DNA of 55,845 nt from Acidobacteriaceae bacterium (GCA_003151335.1 PLXE01000101.1:1-55845); one strand, 5' to 3'. Numbered from the stretch's first letter, positions 44,491 through 53,476 are shown. The notes: a model not told the origin generated them from the sequence alone. Program-made: numbers and translations.

Positions 44491-45063
44491 ATGCCACTCG
44501 TACAAAACTATCTCTTCCCGGCAATGTGGCTTAGCTTCCTGGCCTATTGGTGGGCGATTTCGAGGAATGTCAAAGAGACCGAGCGCCGCGAGTCCGCTCC
44601 TTCGCGGATTGCGCGGCTGGTTTTGATTGTTGGCGCGGCGGCGCTGCTTTGGCTCCCAAGGGTTCCGCTTCCATGGCCAAATCAGCGCTTTCTTCCACGT
44701 GGCGCCTGGTGTTTCTGGAGCGGTGCGGCAGTTACCGCCGTTGGTCTACTCTTTGCTGTCTGGGCGCGTCGTCACCTCGGAAAAAACTGGAGCCAAGCCG
44801 TCACCGTGAAGGAAGGTCACGAACTCATTACAAGTGGCCCCTACGCCCTGGTTCGCCACCCAATCTATACCGGGTTGCTGCTGGCATTTGTTGGTTGCGC
44901 AGTGGCCCGTGGCGAGTGGCGCGGTCTGCTTGCTGTAGCCCTTGTCTTCGTCGCACTATGGCGCAAACTGAGGCTTGAGGAGAAGTGGATGCGCGCGCAG
45001 TTCGGCGAGTCGTATGAAGCTTACTCTCGGCGGGTGGCGGCGCTGGTGCCACATGTCATCTGA
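44491..45063 (+). CDS. Isoprenylcysteine carboxyl methyltransferase (ICMT) family protein
   Basis: A 190-residue membrane methyltransferase with four to five hydrophobic helices and the ICMT/PEMT-like C-terminal signature: HELITSGPYALVRHPIYTGLLL (RHPxYxG AdoMet/lipid motif), then LRLEEKWMRAQFGESYEAYSRRV. In bacteria these methylate unknown lipids or isoprenoids in the inner membrane. AAGGA precedes the start. It follows the divergent aldo/keto reductase by 17 bases. Confidence 0.9.
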   Translation: MPLVQNYLFPAMWLSFLAYWWAISRNVKETERRESAPSRIARLVLIVGAAALLWLPRVPLPWPNQRFLPRGAWCFWSGAAVTAVGLLFAVWARRHLGKNWSQAVTVKEGHELITSGPYALVRHPIYTGLLLAFVGCAVARGEWRGLLAVALVFVALWRKLRLEEKWMRAQFGESYEAYSRRVAALVPHVI

Positions 45064-45117
45064 GCCTGATCGAGGCCCGCTCGAAACGCCGCTCCCGAGC
45101 AACCGTGCTGTCCTACA

Positions 45118-45684
45118 ATGAACTTTATGGCCGAGAACCCGAAACGCGCACTCTTGGTTATTGACGTCCAGAATGAATACTTCACGGGCAAGCTGCCCAT
45201 TACATATCCCGCAGGGAGTCTGGCCAACGTGTTGTCGGCCATGGATGCAGCGCGCGAACACGGGGTGCGGGTGGTCGTGATCCAGCACGCGTCACCGCAG
45301 CCGGACGCCCCGGTCTTCCGCAAGGGGAGTAAGGAATGGGAACTGCATCCAGACGTGACGGCGCGACCGCATGATGTACTCATCCACAAGTCGCTGCCTG
45401 GCAGTTTTACCGGCACCGAACTGGAGACATGGTTGCGCGAGCGCGATGTGGATACGGTTGTCATTGCCGGCTACATGACCCAGATGTGCTGCGACACGAC
45501 GGCACGCCAGGCAATGCACCTCGGCTTCGGAGTGGAATTTCTTTCGGATGGAACCGGCACACTGGCGATCAAGAACGATGCGGGAGAGGTTTCCGACGAG
45601 GAGTTGCATCGGGCGATCCTGGTCACCCAGCAGATGCGATTCAGCCGCGTCATGAAGACGGCTGACTGGATGAAGGAGCTCTGA
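45118..45684 (+). CDS. Isochorismatase-like cysteine hydrolase
   Basis: A 188-residue hydrolase with the family triad: Asp16 in [10 protein letters not shown], Lys91 in IHKSLPGSF and Cys124 in [11 protein letters not shown]. It resembles nicotinamidases and related amide hydrolases; the substrate is unclear. A second ATG at 45127 would shorten it by three residues. Same strand and direction as the preceding methyltransferase, 54 bases apart, with a B12-radical SAM gene following. Confidence 0.92.
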   Translation: MNFMAENPKRALLVIDVQNEYFTGKLPITYPAGSLANVLSAMDAAREHGVRVVVIQHASPQPDAPVFRKGSKEWELHPDVTARPHDVLIHKSLPGSFTGTELETWLRERDVDTVVIAGYMTQMCCDTTARQAMHLGFGVEFLSDGTGTLAIKNDAGEVSDEELHRAILVTQQMRFSRVMKTADWMKEL

Positions 45685-45735
45685 ACGCAGGCTGCTCGCC
45701 TCAACAGATGCGCAGTTTGCAGTGGGTGAAGAACT

Positions 45736-46995
45736 ATGCGGGTACTGTTCCTCTCGGCGATGGATGAGGCAGGATCGATGACGCCCTTGCCCTTTGGACT
45801 GGCCTGTGTCGCGGCGGCGACGGAGAGGGCTGGTCATGAGGTGCAATTGCTGACCCTCCCGTCGACAATCGACCTGAAGGGGAGGATCCGGGAAACAATC
45901 CAGAGACAGCGTCCCGACGTCATCGGGATTTCCGTCCGGAACATTGACGACCAGAACATGCCCAACCCGCGGTTCTTGCTGGAGAATAGCAAGAATGTTG
46001 TGGCAACCTGTCGTGCGACATCCCCGGCCACTATCGTGTTGGGTGGCGCTGGCTACAGCATCTTCCCTGAAAGCGCGTTGGCTTATCTTGGCGTCGACAT
46101 GGGCATTCAGGGGGAAGGCGAGGTGGCGTTTCCTGCCTTGCTTTCTTGGATCGAGCGAGGCAAAGAAGGGCCGGCACCGCCAGGGGTGTATCTAGCAACC
46201 AGGCCGCCGACTCCAAGAGCATGTGGTGCTGATCTGGATGCGTTGCCGCTGCCCGACCCGAGCCTTTGGTTGCACTCAGAGCTTGCAACAGCGCGAATAC
46301 CGGTCCAGAGCAGGCGAGGCTGTCCGCTGGATTGCATATATTGCTCGACCAGCATCATCGAAGGCAGACCGGTGCGCCGACGGTCGCCCGCGGCAGTCGT
46401 GCACTGGCTCACAGAAGTGCGGCAATGCGGGTTCCGGGACTTTTATTTCGTCGACAACACCTTCAATGTGCCGCTAGCGTACGCGAAGGAGCTGTGCCGC
46501 AAGATCATCGCGGCAGAACTAGGGCTGGACTGGTGGGCAATCGTATACCCGAAGTGGGTTGATCCTGAACTTGTGGAACTCATGTCAAAAGCAGGCTGCA
46601 CGCAGGTGAGCCTGGGATTCGAGAGCGGTTCAGAACCAGTGCTGCGGCAACTGAACAAACAGTTCAATTGCGCCGAGGTAGTTACAATTGCCGTGATGTT
46701 TCGCGACGCCGGCATAAAGCGCAATGGATTTCTACTGCTCGGAGCGCCCGGCGAAACCAGAGATTCGGTCGAAGAGAGTCTGGCATTTGCGGATGGGATG
46801 CAGCTTGATGCGCTCAAGGTTACGGTGGGGCTGCGGATCTACCCGCAGACGCCGCTTGCGCTTATGGCGGTCACCGATGGCCTAATCAGTCCTGATGACG
46901 ATCTCTTGTTTCCGCGTTTCTATCTGACCCCCACGTTGCGAGATTGGCTGCCAGCCCGCATAGCGGAACGTGATAGCCAACAGCCAACTGCATAA
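45736..46995 (+). CDS. B12-binding domain radical SAM protein
   Basis: A 419-residue enzyme. The N-terminal cobalamin-binding fold is about 1-145 (RVLFLSAMDEAG, then DVIGISVRN and VLGGAGYSIFPE). The radical SAM core has C196-x3-C200-x2-C203 in RRGCPLDCIYC and downstream strands DFYFVDNTF, VSLGFESGSEPVLRQLNK and GFLLLGAPGETRDS. Family members catalyse methylations and rearrangements in secondary or lipid metabolism. Substrate unknown. It probably ends the operon that begins at 43661. Confidence 0.9.
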   Translation: MRVLFLSAMDEAGSMTPLPFGLACVAAATERAGHEVQLLTLPSTIDLKGRIRETIQRQRPDVIGISVRNIDDQNMPNPRFLLENSKNVVATCRATSPATIVLGGAGYSIFPESALAYLGVDMGIQGEGEVAFPALLSWIERGKEGPAPPGVYLATRPPTPRACGADLDALPLPDPSLWLHSELATARIPVQSRRGCPLDCIYCSTSIIEGRPVRRRSPAAVVHWLTEVRQCGFRDFYFVDNTFNVPLAYAKELCRKIIAAELGLDWWAIVYPKWVDPELVELMSKAGCTQVSLGFESGSEPVLRQLNKQFNCAEVVTIAVMFRDAGIKRNGFLLLGAPGETRDSVEESLAFADGMQLDALKVTVGLRIYPQTPLALMAVTDGLISPDDDLLFPRFYLTPTLRDWLPARIAERDSQQPTA

Positions 46996-47137
46996 TGACA
47001 CCCCGACGTTTAGTTCGCCGTTCGGAGATATTCCTGCTCAGGGACAAAGCTGAATCCGCAAAATCTGAGGCTCTGACAGTCCCATAGAGTTGCTCGGCTC
47101 TTGTGCACCCTGACAGACGAGGTTGAAAATTTCAGCG

Positions 47138-47710
47138 ATGCTTACCGACCGACCGCCGAGCACCGCAGCGTTACGGGCAAGGTTTCTTGAGCGCGACCGA
47201 CTCGCGACCTTGGAACTCCCCAAGGACGACCGATTGCAGGCGTCGGCAGAGTCTATCGCTTCCGCCATGCAAGACAGCACCGCCTCAGCCGTTCGCCAAG
47301 CATGTGTGGAGTTTCTATCGGTTGCGTCCGGTTTCTACTTGGTTCGCCAGCCCGCGATCCGAGTACTTGCTGCCCGGCCGCTGCGAGTCCGCGAAGGCGG
47401 TTCGTCGATCGAGTTGTTCGGGGACTATGATCCCGAAACGATGCTCATCCGCCTCTGGATGCGGACCGCCATCCGGAAACAAGTCACCTCGTTTGGCACG
47501 TTCCTGAGCACCCTCTGCCACGAGTTTTGCCATCACCTCGACTGCCAGCGCTTCGGGTTTCGCGAGTCGTGGCATACACGCGGCTTTTACCAGCGCACTG
47601 CTGCGCTCTATCACCACGCACGCAGCACTCCGGTGAAACTCCTGTTCTGGGTGCGAGCGCCAGGCGAGCGTTGGCGGATAGACTGGCCACGCACGAATCG
47701 GGGTGCGTGA
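47138..47710 (+). CDS. SprT-like zinc metallopeptidase
   Basis: A ~190-residue protein with the zincin motif HEFCH in LSTLCHEFCHHLDCQRF and a following SWHTRGFYQRTAALYHHA, in which a His-x-x-G-F-Y-x-R stretch gives the third ligand region, as in small SprT/WLM-like peptidases. The N-terminal region is helical. It would be a cytoplasmic metalloprotease of unknown target. Start uncertain: ATG 47138, or TTG 47123 adding five residues. The next gene begins 30 bases on behind GGGGAGG. Confidence 0.75.
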   Translation: MLTDRPPSTAALRARFLERDRLATLELPKDDRLQASAESIASAMQDSTASAVRQACVEFLSVASGFYLVRQPAIRVLAARPLRVREGGSSIELFGDYDPETMLIRLWMRTAIRKQVTSFGTFLSTLCHEFCHHLDCQRFGFRESWHTRGFYQRTAALYHHARSTPVKLLFWVRAPGERWRIDWPRTNRGA

Positions 47711-47739
47711 CCCCGAGGGCTACACAGAGGGGAGGCATC

Positions 47740-47913
47740 ATGCTCGACACCGCACTGTTGGCCTCGATTGCCCAGCGAATGATGAGCGGCAACACCGTTG
47801 ATGTAAACGGAAAGCCCATGCCCGCCCGCCGCACGAGCCGACATCAGCTAAGAACGCTGGCTTTCACCCCCCAGTCTCCACATTCCCCCTGTTCTCCAGA
47901 TTTTTCGAGCTAA
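47740..47913 (+). pseudogene. Small companion of the zincin gene, 3' end lost
   Basis: A 57-residue frame (MLDTALLASIAQRMMSGNTVDVNGKPMPARRTSRHQLRTLAFT) with a strong GGGGAGG site. The N-terminal part looks like a conserved small protein in which VxxNGKxxPxRRTS is followed by ALRT(V/L)xFT and continues past 57 residues. Here the reading changes to a Pro/Ser-rich nonsense tail and stops within a duplicated 11-base word at 47904-47925. The gene probably lost its 3' part. Confidence 0.45.
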
Positions 47914-48030
47914 ATTCGAGCTAAACCGCCAGATACTCCCGCCCGTCCATGCCGGACGCCAAGCGTCTTGATGCAGAATGTCCTGCTTCCGAAAATCGCT
48001 ATTCAGCGTGATGGCTTGCTGCTGGATCGT

Positions 48031-48056
48031 GGTTCGCACAGTTGGTTCGCACAGTT
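48031..48056. repeat. Tandem duplicated 13-mer
   Basis: GGTTCGCACAGTT occurs twice in direct tandem at 48031-48043 and 48044-48056, flush against the IS1380 relic. It marks a rearrangement scar. Confidence 0.7.
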
Positions 48057-48121
48057 CTGCCCGGTCTTTTGCGCTATGAACGTTGCCCGGCCGCAGCTTC
48101 GCCGCGAGACAGTCGCCCTCC
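48052..48121 (-). mobile_element. IS1380 internal relic (~70 bp)
   Basis: About 70 bases closely match the internal transposase segment at about 5994-6064 (shared core GTTGCCCGGCCGCA, then CGCCGCGAGACAGTCGCCCTCC), with several substitutions. No ends or other parts of the element remain. It separates the truncated companion gene from the DUF3883 pseudogene. Confidence 0.8.
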
Positions 48122-48182
48122 GTCCTGTAGCCATGGAAGTACTTTCTCGCAATAAATCTTGAACGACCGGAGGGGCACTCCC

Positions 48183-49165
48183 ATGACGGATATCAATCTG
48201 ATCTTGGTGGCCACACCTGAAGACATACGGCAATCATTGGCAACGTTCAATGCCGAAGCGAAACATTTCTTGAGGCTTGCGCGTTCGTTGCTTCGTGACA
48301 CAACTTACTGGATACACGACGCCGACACCCAACTCTTTGGGCCTGCAAAGTTCGTGGGATTTGCGGGGATGTCACTTGCCAAATACCAGGAAGCACGCAA
48401 TCACCACTACACTGGTGCCCGGTTCGATGGCAACGTGACACGCCGTGCAATCGAATCCGCGCTTCAAACTTCATTTGCTTACGATCAGCATCTCCCTCGA
48501 AGCTGCGGGCATGGGGTAAATCCCTGATCGGAGGCAGTGCATTCGATGGGTTAGATCAATCGAAATGGAAATTTGTGCGGCTGCCCATTCAGAACAGTGA
48601 AGTGCTGGACGAAGCCGCAACCGAAGCTGCCGAAGCAGCCCATTTGAAACGGCAGGGTTTTCAGCCGGATTCGGCAGTACGACATGCCGTGGAAGAATAC
48701 GCAATGAAAGCGGCAACGAGGCATTTCGAGGGTCTTGGCTACTCGGTTATACGCAAGGGGAAGCCATACGATCTTCTCTGCACGAGGGGAAATTCTGTGC
48801 TCTACGTTGAAGTGAAGGGAACGCAGACCGATGGTGCCGAGATATGACTCACACGCAACGAAGTCAGATTCGCCAATGAGCACAGCGGGCAAATGGCCTT
48901 GTTCATCCTGTGTCGGGTTTCAGTCGAACAGCATGGCAAAACCATCGCCACGAGCAAGGGGAAGCCGATTCTGAACCCAAATTGGACGATCGATGCGTCT
49001 CGCTTAACTCCCCTCGCTTACAGCTACTCGCTGCCCCCAAACACAGACCTTTGGACCCACAGAAATCGGCTCTGCCATGGCTCGGTTTTTCGCATGCCAG
49101 GGCAGTTGGTAAGGTCTTCATCGGCCCAACCATCCACACAACCACGAGCTCAGGCACCGAGATGA
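48183..49165 (+). pseudogene. DUF3883 protein, frameshifted and with nonsense codon
   Basis: Three pieces of one gene. It starts at 48183 behind CGGAGGGG and reads MTDINLILVATPEDIRQSLATFNAEAKHFLRLARSLL. A one-base loss at about 48498 shifts the frame to SPSKLRAWGKSLIGG and VLDEAATEAAEAAHLKRQGF. The DUF3883 core DLLCTRGNSVLYVEVKGTQTDGAEI then meets an in-frame TGA at 48845-48847, after which LTRNEVRFANEHSG and LTPLAYSYSLP continue to the end. The PD-(D/E)XK Glu-Val-Lys motif is present but the product cannot be complete. Confidence 0.7.
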
Positions 49166-49424
49166 TACCGAGTACCAGAAACTGGCGAGGGTCTTTATTC
49201 CGGGAACTCCGCGTGAGCCAAGGCTCGATTTGACGCTGAGCTTTTCTGGCGGCCGGAGGCACAGGAGACGCCCGGTTTTTCTGCCCTTCCTGTCTGGCCG
49301 CGTTTTCAGTGCTGGAGTCGGAGCCCCTGCGTATGCAAGGCAGCCCAGAACTGCCGACATTCACCCCGCGGGCGTGGTTCCTGCTCTGGGCAGAGCGATT
49401 CGCCATTTCACGGGCTCCCAGTTG

Positions 49425-49823
49425 TTATGACAGCAAGCGGACGCGACCGCCCTGCGATTGCAGTATAGAGATAGCCTTCGAGTCGAAGGAAACAAACTCT
49501 TCTGCGCCCAGCCACTCCCCTTCATAAGCGATTACACCATCCGCAAAGTCCCCGCCGGCATCGAGCACGGATAGGCCCGCTTCTATCGCCGGCCGGTTCA
49601 TTACGACATTAGCGCTCTTCATCAGGCGACGAATCGCGTCGGAGATATCAGGAAGAGATTTCTTATAGCCTCGATGTAGCACCCACACAAACTCACAAAG
49701 GACCGGAACAGGCACGGCAACCAACTCGGCCTGCTGCAAGATATTCGTCGCCTTCCGGGCTTGATGCGCATCGTCTTGCACAGCGGCTCTGACCAGCACG
49801 TTTGTGTCTGCGGTGATTTTCAT
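49425..49823 (-). CDS. vapC: VapC-type PIN-domain toxin
   Basis: A 132-residue PIN-domain ribonuclease: first acidic residue in KITADTNVLVRAAVQDD, Glu in VPVPVLCEFVWVL, Asp pair near DAGGDFADGVIA, and a final FVSFDSKAI strand. VapC toxins cleave tRNA or rRNA when freed from the antitoxin. It begins with an ATGA overlap of the antitoxin stop, so the pair is coupled. I chose ATG 49823; an upstream in-frame start adds five residues inside the antitoxin gene. Confidence 0.9.
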   Translation of the reverse strand: MKITADTNVLVRAAVQDDAHQARKATNILQQAELVAVPVPVLCEFVWVLHRGYKKSLPDISDAIRRLMKSANVVMNRPAIEAGLSVLDAGGDFADGVIAYEGEWLGAEEFVSFDSKAISILQSQGGRVRLLS

Positions 49824-50071
49824 TTTGACTCTGCCCATCCCCGGGTCGCGATCTCGCTCATCTCATCAATCGTGAGTTTGGGCCCTCCCTTTTGTGACAG
49901 GCAGCCAATGAAATCGGCAATCCTAGCCTCCGGTGCAGCGGCTCTCACAACGATCCGGCCATCAGGCAGCTTGTCAGCTTCAATTTTCTCTCCGGCACTG
50001 ACGCCAAGATGCTTGAGCAACTCTTGCTTCAGTGTGACCTGGCCTTTTGCAGTAATCGTGAGCGTCGTCAT
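49820..50071 (-). CDS. vapB: AbrB/SpoVT-type antitoxin
   Basis: An 83-residue swapped-hairpin AbrB protein: LTITAKGQVTLKQELLKHLGVSAGEKIEADKLPDGRIVVRAA, followed by a C-terminal helical toxin-binding tail (FIGCLSQKGG, EMSEIATRGW). It neutralises the adjacent PIN toxin and binds the shared promoter upstream of 50071. Confidence 0.9.
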   Translation of the reverse strand: MTTLTITAKGQVTLKQELLKHLGVSAGEKIEADKLPDGRIVVRAAAPEARIADFIGCLSQKGGPKLTIDEMSEIATRGWAESK

Positions 50072-50388
50072 TGAGGGCCTCCGCGATCAACACGTACTAT
50101 TGTAAGGCATAAATGCCTTACCGTCTAGTGGGGCAACTCTTGGGTCTGCCTCCGCCAGTACCCGTTGAAGAAGAGCGATTCTCAATCTCCGAACGTCAGC
50201 TTTCTTCGGCGGTTGTTTCGCTAGGCATGGACCGTCGCAGGATCGACTGCGGAACATGTGCTGCTCGCAACTTCTCAACTGAGGGTCTTCACTGCGGTTG
50301 CAAAGGCATTCGTGAGACTGCGAAGCAGGGAATTTGCAGGAGTTTGAGACCTCAGACTCCCCGATGCACTGCCTTGATGTCTCAGCTC
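50072..50388. other. Gene-free stretch before the helicase stop
   Basis: About 317 bases between the antitoxin start and the helicase stop. I find the antitoxin promoter region near 50090-50110 (TA-rich, TAAGGCATAAATGCCTTA palindrome at 50101-50118) and no convincing gene. Confidence 0.45.
50101..50118. promoter_or_regulatory. Candidate VapBC operator palindrome
   Basis: TAAGGCATAAATGCCTTA is a near-perfect inverted repeat (TAAGGCAT/ATGCCTTA around AA) about 30 bases upstream of the antitoxin start, where AbrB-type antitoxins usually autoregulate. Binding is inferred. Confidence 0.6.
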
Positions 50389-52656
50389 TCAGAAAAGCGA
50401 CATTTGGCCGGATGCAACTGTCTTGCGTGAGGATTCGCATGGCAGAATGACAGCTTCCGCAAGGGCAGCGCCGGGAACGTTCTCGATGGTCATCGCAGGG
50501 CTCTCGGTTGCCGATGCCATCGGCTCGTCGTGTGCTTCGACGGTCGTCGCCGATGTCTTGGGGCGCAATCGCTGGACACTACGCCAGACTGAATCCGCAG
50601 ACTCCCCAATCCCCTTGTTCTCCACCAGCTCGCGCGCCATCGCTGTGAGCATGTCGTCATCTCCGTCGATTGCTTGGAGACCTTCGGAAGTAAACTTGCC
50701 CTCCATCGCTAACGCAACGAGGAGTTTCTTGCCCATCAAGCGGAGACAGACCTCCTGCATCGTCCCCTTATAGGCAAAGAACTTCACCTCCACTGGACGT
50801 CTCTGACCAATGCGCCACGAGCGACGGCTTGCCTGCCGCAAGGTGTGCAGTGAGTATCCAGTCTCGTGAAACAAGATAGTGGGAAAGTCCAGGAGATCCA
50901 GACCGGTCTCAACGATCTTGGGATGGCAGATCGCGACATCGATTCCACGGCGCAGCTGCTCACGGTACCAGGCTTCCCGCCTGTGAGTGGGAACGCTGGC
51001 GCGCAGGATCGCCACCCGTATTCCCTCAGCACGAAACAGCTGTTCCAGCCGTGCGGTAACGTCGTGTTTGTTGGTGTAGACCGCATAAACTTGGCACTTG
51101 CGGCCACGTGCAAGCTGGGCTTTCACTTCTTCGATCAGCGCTCGCTCTTTCGCGTAGGTCTGGTGCCGGTCTAGATCCACGGTCTCGGCGATCACAAAGC
51201 TCACGCGGCACTTGGTTTCCGGGTCGAATTCAGACCCGTACAGAGTCCCAAAACCATACGGATGGTCCGGCCATGCCAGCAGAGCGTTAAGCATGGTGCT
51301 CGCCACGCTGCTGTTTCCGCGATGCTCCTTCAGGCAGGCAGTGATCTCCTCTTCGAGTTCCTCATAAGCACCCTTCAGCGGCTCTTCCATCGCCACTGGC
51401 ACAACCTCCTCTCGGTAGCTTGGCAACCCGTCCGAGATGTCCTCCAGACCAATGAACGCACAGTGGTCCATCAGATACTTGCCGAACAGTAGTGGCGAGG
51501 CGCCGGGCTTGCGCTTGATCGTGACCGTCTTCTTGGTTTTCCTGGAGCAGGCGTTGTCTTCGACTGTGATGCGCTCAATGGTCTCGATCACGCCGAAGTC
51601 GCGGGTGAATCGTTCCCGTCCGGTTGAGCCCCATTCGTAGCCGTCCTCGGTCATGCGCTTGGCACCGGTGCGGAACAGGGTGTTGAACAGATCATCCGCG
51701 TAGCCGGAGAGCAGCGTACCCGTCAGTCCCAGGAAGCGTCTGGCCGTTTTGTTGAGCACGCCGAGAGCATTACCCTGAGCCGTGTCGCCAGCCAGTTGGT
51801 GAATCTCATCCGCAATGGCGTAATCCCACCATTCCGGCATGAAGCGTCCCATGTATTCCGTCGGTGCCATGCGAACGATCTTGTTGCCGTCCGCCTGCCA
51901 AAGCGCGGAGTACTTGGTGTTGCCTGCCTTCGAGTCCTCCACGATCTGGTGCAGGCGCTTCTTCTCGAAATCGAGCGCGCTCAGCCGCACCCCATCCGTC
52001 TCGACAGGACAGCCGGTATCCGGGTTCGTAAGCGACCCGAGGTACCTTCCTGAGCGGCTTTTGCCGTAACAGTGCTTCCAGAAATACGAGAGTTTCGCCT
52101 TCTCTCTGCCAATGCAGAAGATCGTGGTTCCGGGACAGAGCTTGCGCCAGCCACTACGTCCCAGACGCCGCAACTCTGCGAGCGAGGTGTGCAAGCCCTC
52201 GCGCACGATTTCGCCGCGCCGCAGTCGGACCTCGTTGATGCCATGAGGCTGTGTCGGATCACCGCCATTGCGCATGTCGTCGATGAGAAACACGCGGACC
52301 TGAGGCAGTGTTAAGAAGGTTTCCCGCGCCCATTTCTCGACCAAGTGCGGCGGTGCCATGACCAATCCAGAAAACGGCCTGCCGGCGCTATGCACCAACA
52401 TGCTCCCCAAGGCGATAAGGGTTTTGCCTGCACCGCACTCGGCAACGACATTGGCGTTGCGAGCCAACTGCCATCGCTTACTCACGCCCATGATTGCTAG
52501 GGATTGGGCTGGATATGGAACGCGCACCATTCGGGAAAGCAGCGGAGAAGGGGCTTCGTCGGCGCCGTGCAGGGCTGGGTAAGATGAGAGAATCCGCGCT
52601 CCGATTTCTTCGGAGTGTGACCTCAAATAGTCGTGAATTGTATCTAAGCTCTGCAT
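50389..52656 (-). CDS. SNF2/DEAD-like helicase of mobile elements
   Basis: A 755-residue superfamily II helicase. Walker A AECGAGKTLIALG, motif Ia MAPPHLVEKW, a DEIHQ Walker B in DYAIADEIHQLAGD, motif III FLGLTGTLLSG, and C-terminal helicase motifs CQVYAVYTNKHDVTARLEQLF, LDLLDFPTILFHETGYSLHTLRQASRRSWRIGQRRPV. Such proteins are common beside PRTRC genes on plasmids and ICEs; role in transfer or replication is presumed. ATG 52656 follows GGAG at eight bases. The C-terminal tail is low-complexity and ends QMSLF, a possible clamp-binding motif. Confidence 0.88.
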   Translation of the reverse strand: MQSLDTIHDYLRSHSEEIGARILSSYPALHGADEAPSPLLSRMVRVPYPAQSLAIMGVSKRWQLARNANVVAECGAGKTLIALGSMLVHSAGRPFSGLVMAPPHLVEKWARETFLTLPQVRVFLIDDMRNGGDPTQPHGINEVRLRRGEIVREGLHTSLAELRRLGRSGWRKLCPGTTIFCIGREKAKLSYFWKHCYGKSRSGRYLGSLTNPDTGCPVETDGVRLSALDFEKKRLHQIVEDSKAGNTKYSALWQADGNKIVRMAPTEYMGRFMPEWWDYAIADEIHQLAGDTAQGNALGVLNKTARRFLGLTGTLLSGYADDLFNTLFRTGAKRMTEDGYEWGSTGRERFTRDFGVIETIERITVEDNACSRKTKKTVTIKRKPGASPLLFGKYLMDHCAFIGLEDISDGLPSYREEVVPVAMEEPLKGAYEELEEEITACLKEHRGNSSVASTMLNALLAWPDHPYGFGTLYGSEFDPETKCRVSFVIAETVDLDRHQTYAKERALIEEVKAQLARGRKCQVYAVYTNKHDVTARLEQLFRAEGIRVAILRASVPTHRREAWYREQLRRGIDVAICHPKIVETGLDLLDFPTILFHETGYSLHTLRQASRRSWRIGQRRPVEVKFFAYKGTMQEVCLRLMGKKLLVALAMEGKFTSEGLQAIDGDDDMLTAMARELVENKGIGESADSVWRSVQRLRPKTSATTVEAHDEPMASATESPAMTIENVPGAALAEAVILPCESSRKTVASGQMSLF

Positions 52657-52783
52657 GGATTTCTCCGGACAGGAGTTGTGAGAACACTTGGCATTCGGCA
52701 ACGATGAAGGAGAGTGGGGGCCGCGGCTGACAAAGAGCGTCCGCTCGGGGGCAGGGGGTCAGTCTGAAATTCGGGGATAGAAT

Positions 52784-52824
52784 TACGGATAGATCAAGCT
52801 GGCGTCGTCCATCCGTAGTTTTTT
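52784..52824 (+). terminator. Possible terminator upstream of the cassette-like gene
   Basis: TACGGAT/ATCCGTA inverted repeat with a 20-base loop, directly followed by GTTTTTTA. The stem is weak and it lies just upstream of a start codon, so it may be the end of a lost transcript or chance. Confidence 0.3.
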
Positions 52825-52848
52825 ACGCTTGGTCATTGGGGGTGTGTT

Positions 52849-53091
52849 ATGACGACGAATGAGATCAAGCACATTCTTCTCTGGTGCGTTGGTCTTAACT
52901 ACGTGGTTCTATTCGTCTGGTTTGGCGTCTTTGTCTTTGCCCATGACTGGATGTACCGAATGCATGGCCGTTGGTTTAAGCTCTCGATTGAGACCTTTGA
53001 TGCAATTCATTACGCGGGTCTCTCTGTCTACAAGATCGGCATAATTTTGCTTAACCTGGTGCCATTGGTCGCACTCTATTTGGTTTTGTGA
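52849..53091 (+). CDS. DUF6868-like small membrane protein
   Basis: An 80-residue protein of two transmembrane helices (HILLWCVGLNYVVLFVWFGVFVF and GIILLNLVPLVALYLV) around a conserved soluble loop HDWMYRMHGRWFKLSIETFDAIHYAGLSVYK. It resembles DUF6868, a small inner-membrane family of unknown function. Its stop is 16 bases before an attC-like element, the layout of an integron gene cassette. GGGGGTGT precedes the ATG. Confidence 0.75.
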   Translation: MTTNEIKHILLWCVGLNYVVLFVWFGVFVFAHDWMYRMHGRWFKLSIETFDAIHYAGLSVYKIGIILLNLVPLVALYLVL

Positions 53092-53106
53092 CGGAATCGC
53101 CTACGG

Positions 53107-53170
53107 CATCCAACCAGTCGTTCAAGGCCGACGCCCTAACGGGTCGCGGCCTTACCTCGAGCATTAGCGA
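53107..53170. repeat. attC-like integron recombination site
   Basis: A 60-base imperfect palindrome: left R-box ATCCAAC (RYYYAAC), left arm TCGTTCAAGGCCG, a short spacer, right arm CGGCCTTACCTCGA, and right box ATTAGCG. AAGGCCG/CGGCCTT pair over seven bases and TCG/CGA pair beyond, with unpaired bases as in attC. The right box differs from GTTRRRY at its first and later positions, so the site may be inactive. Confidence 0.6.
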
Positions 53171-53227
53171 AACCTCAAACGGACCCACTACCCGCTCCGG
53201 TGGCGGGTGCAACGCCTATGCGTCAAA

Positions 53228-53476
53228 ATGGAGGAAATGAAGCTAGAAGTGGACTGCTACTCCGGACGGACGGCGGACGAAAGGCCGGTTCGATTTCGGC
53301 TTGAGGATTGCCAGTACATGGTCGAGGAGGTGCTGGACCAGTGGTACGGCCCCCAAGATGCCTTTTACAAGGTTCGCGCAGATGACGGCAATCTCTATAT
53401 CCTGCGCCGGGAAACGTCGACGCCTGATGGGCTTTGGCACCTGGTGTCGTTCCGGCAATTACCACGCCAGAGCTGA
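53228..53476 (+). CDS. Small conserved unknown protein (DUF6504-like)
   Basis: About 82 residues: MKLEVDCYSGRTADERPVRFRLEDCQYMVEEVLDQWYGPQDAFYKVRADDGNLYILRRE. Beta-rich, with a conserved LDxWYGP and RADDGNLYILR pattern seen in small proteins annotated DUF6504. The start is unclear; candidates are GTG 53207, ATG 53228 and ATG 53237, with GGAGG lying between the last two. Not part of the cassette by position. Confidence 0.6.
   Translation: MEEMKLEVDCYSGRTADERPVRFRLEDCQYMVEEVLDQWYGPQDAFYKVRADDGNLYILRRETSTPDGLWHLVSFRQLPRQS

Noticed and set aside
50113-50430. Plus-strand frame of 105 residues over the VapBC-helicase gap
   Set aside because: Cys/Arg-rich with no plausible fold; antisense to the helicase end.
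53125-53156. Reading the AAGGCCG/CGGCCTT palindrome as a terminator
   Set aside because: No T run follows and the flanking boxes fit an attC site better.
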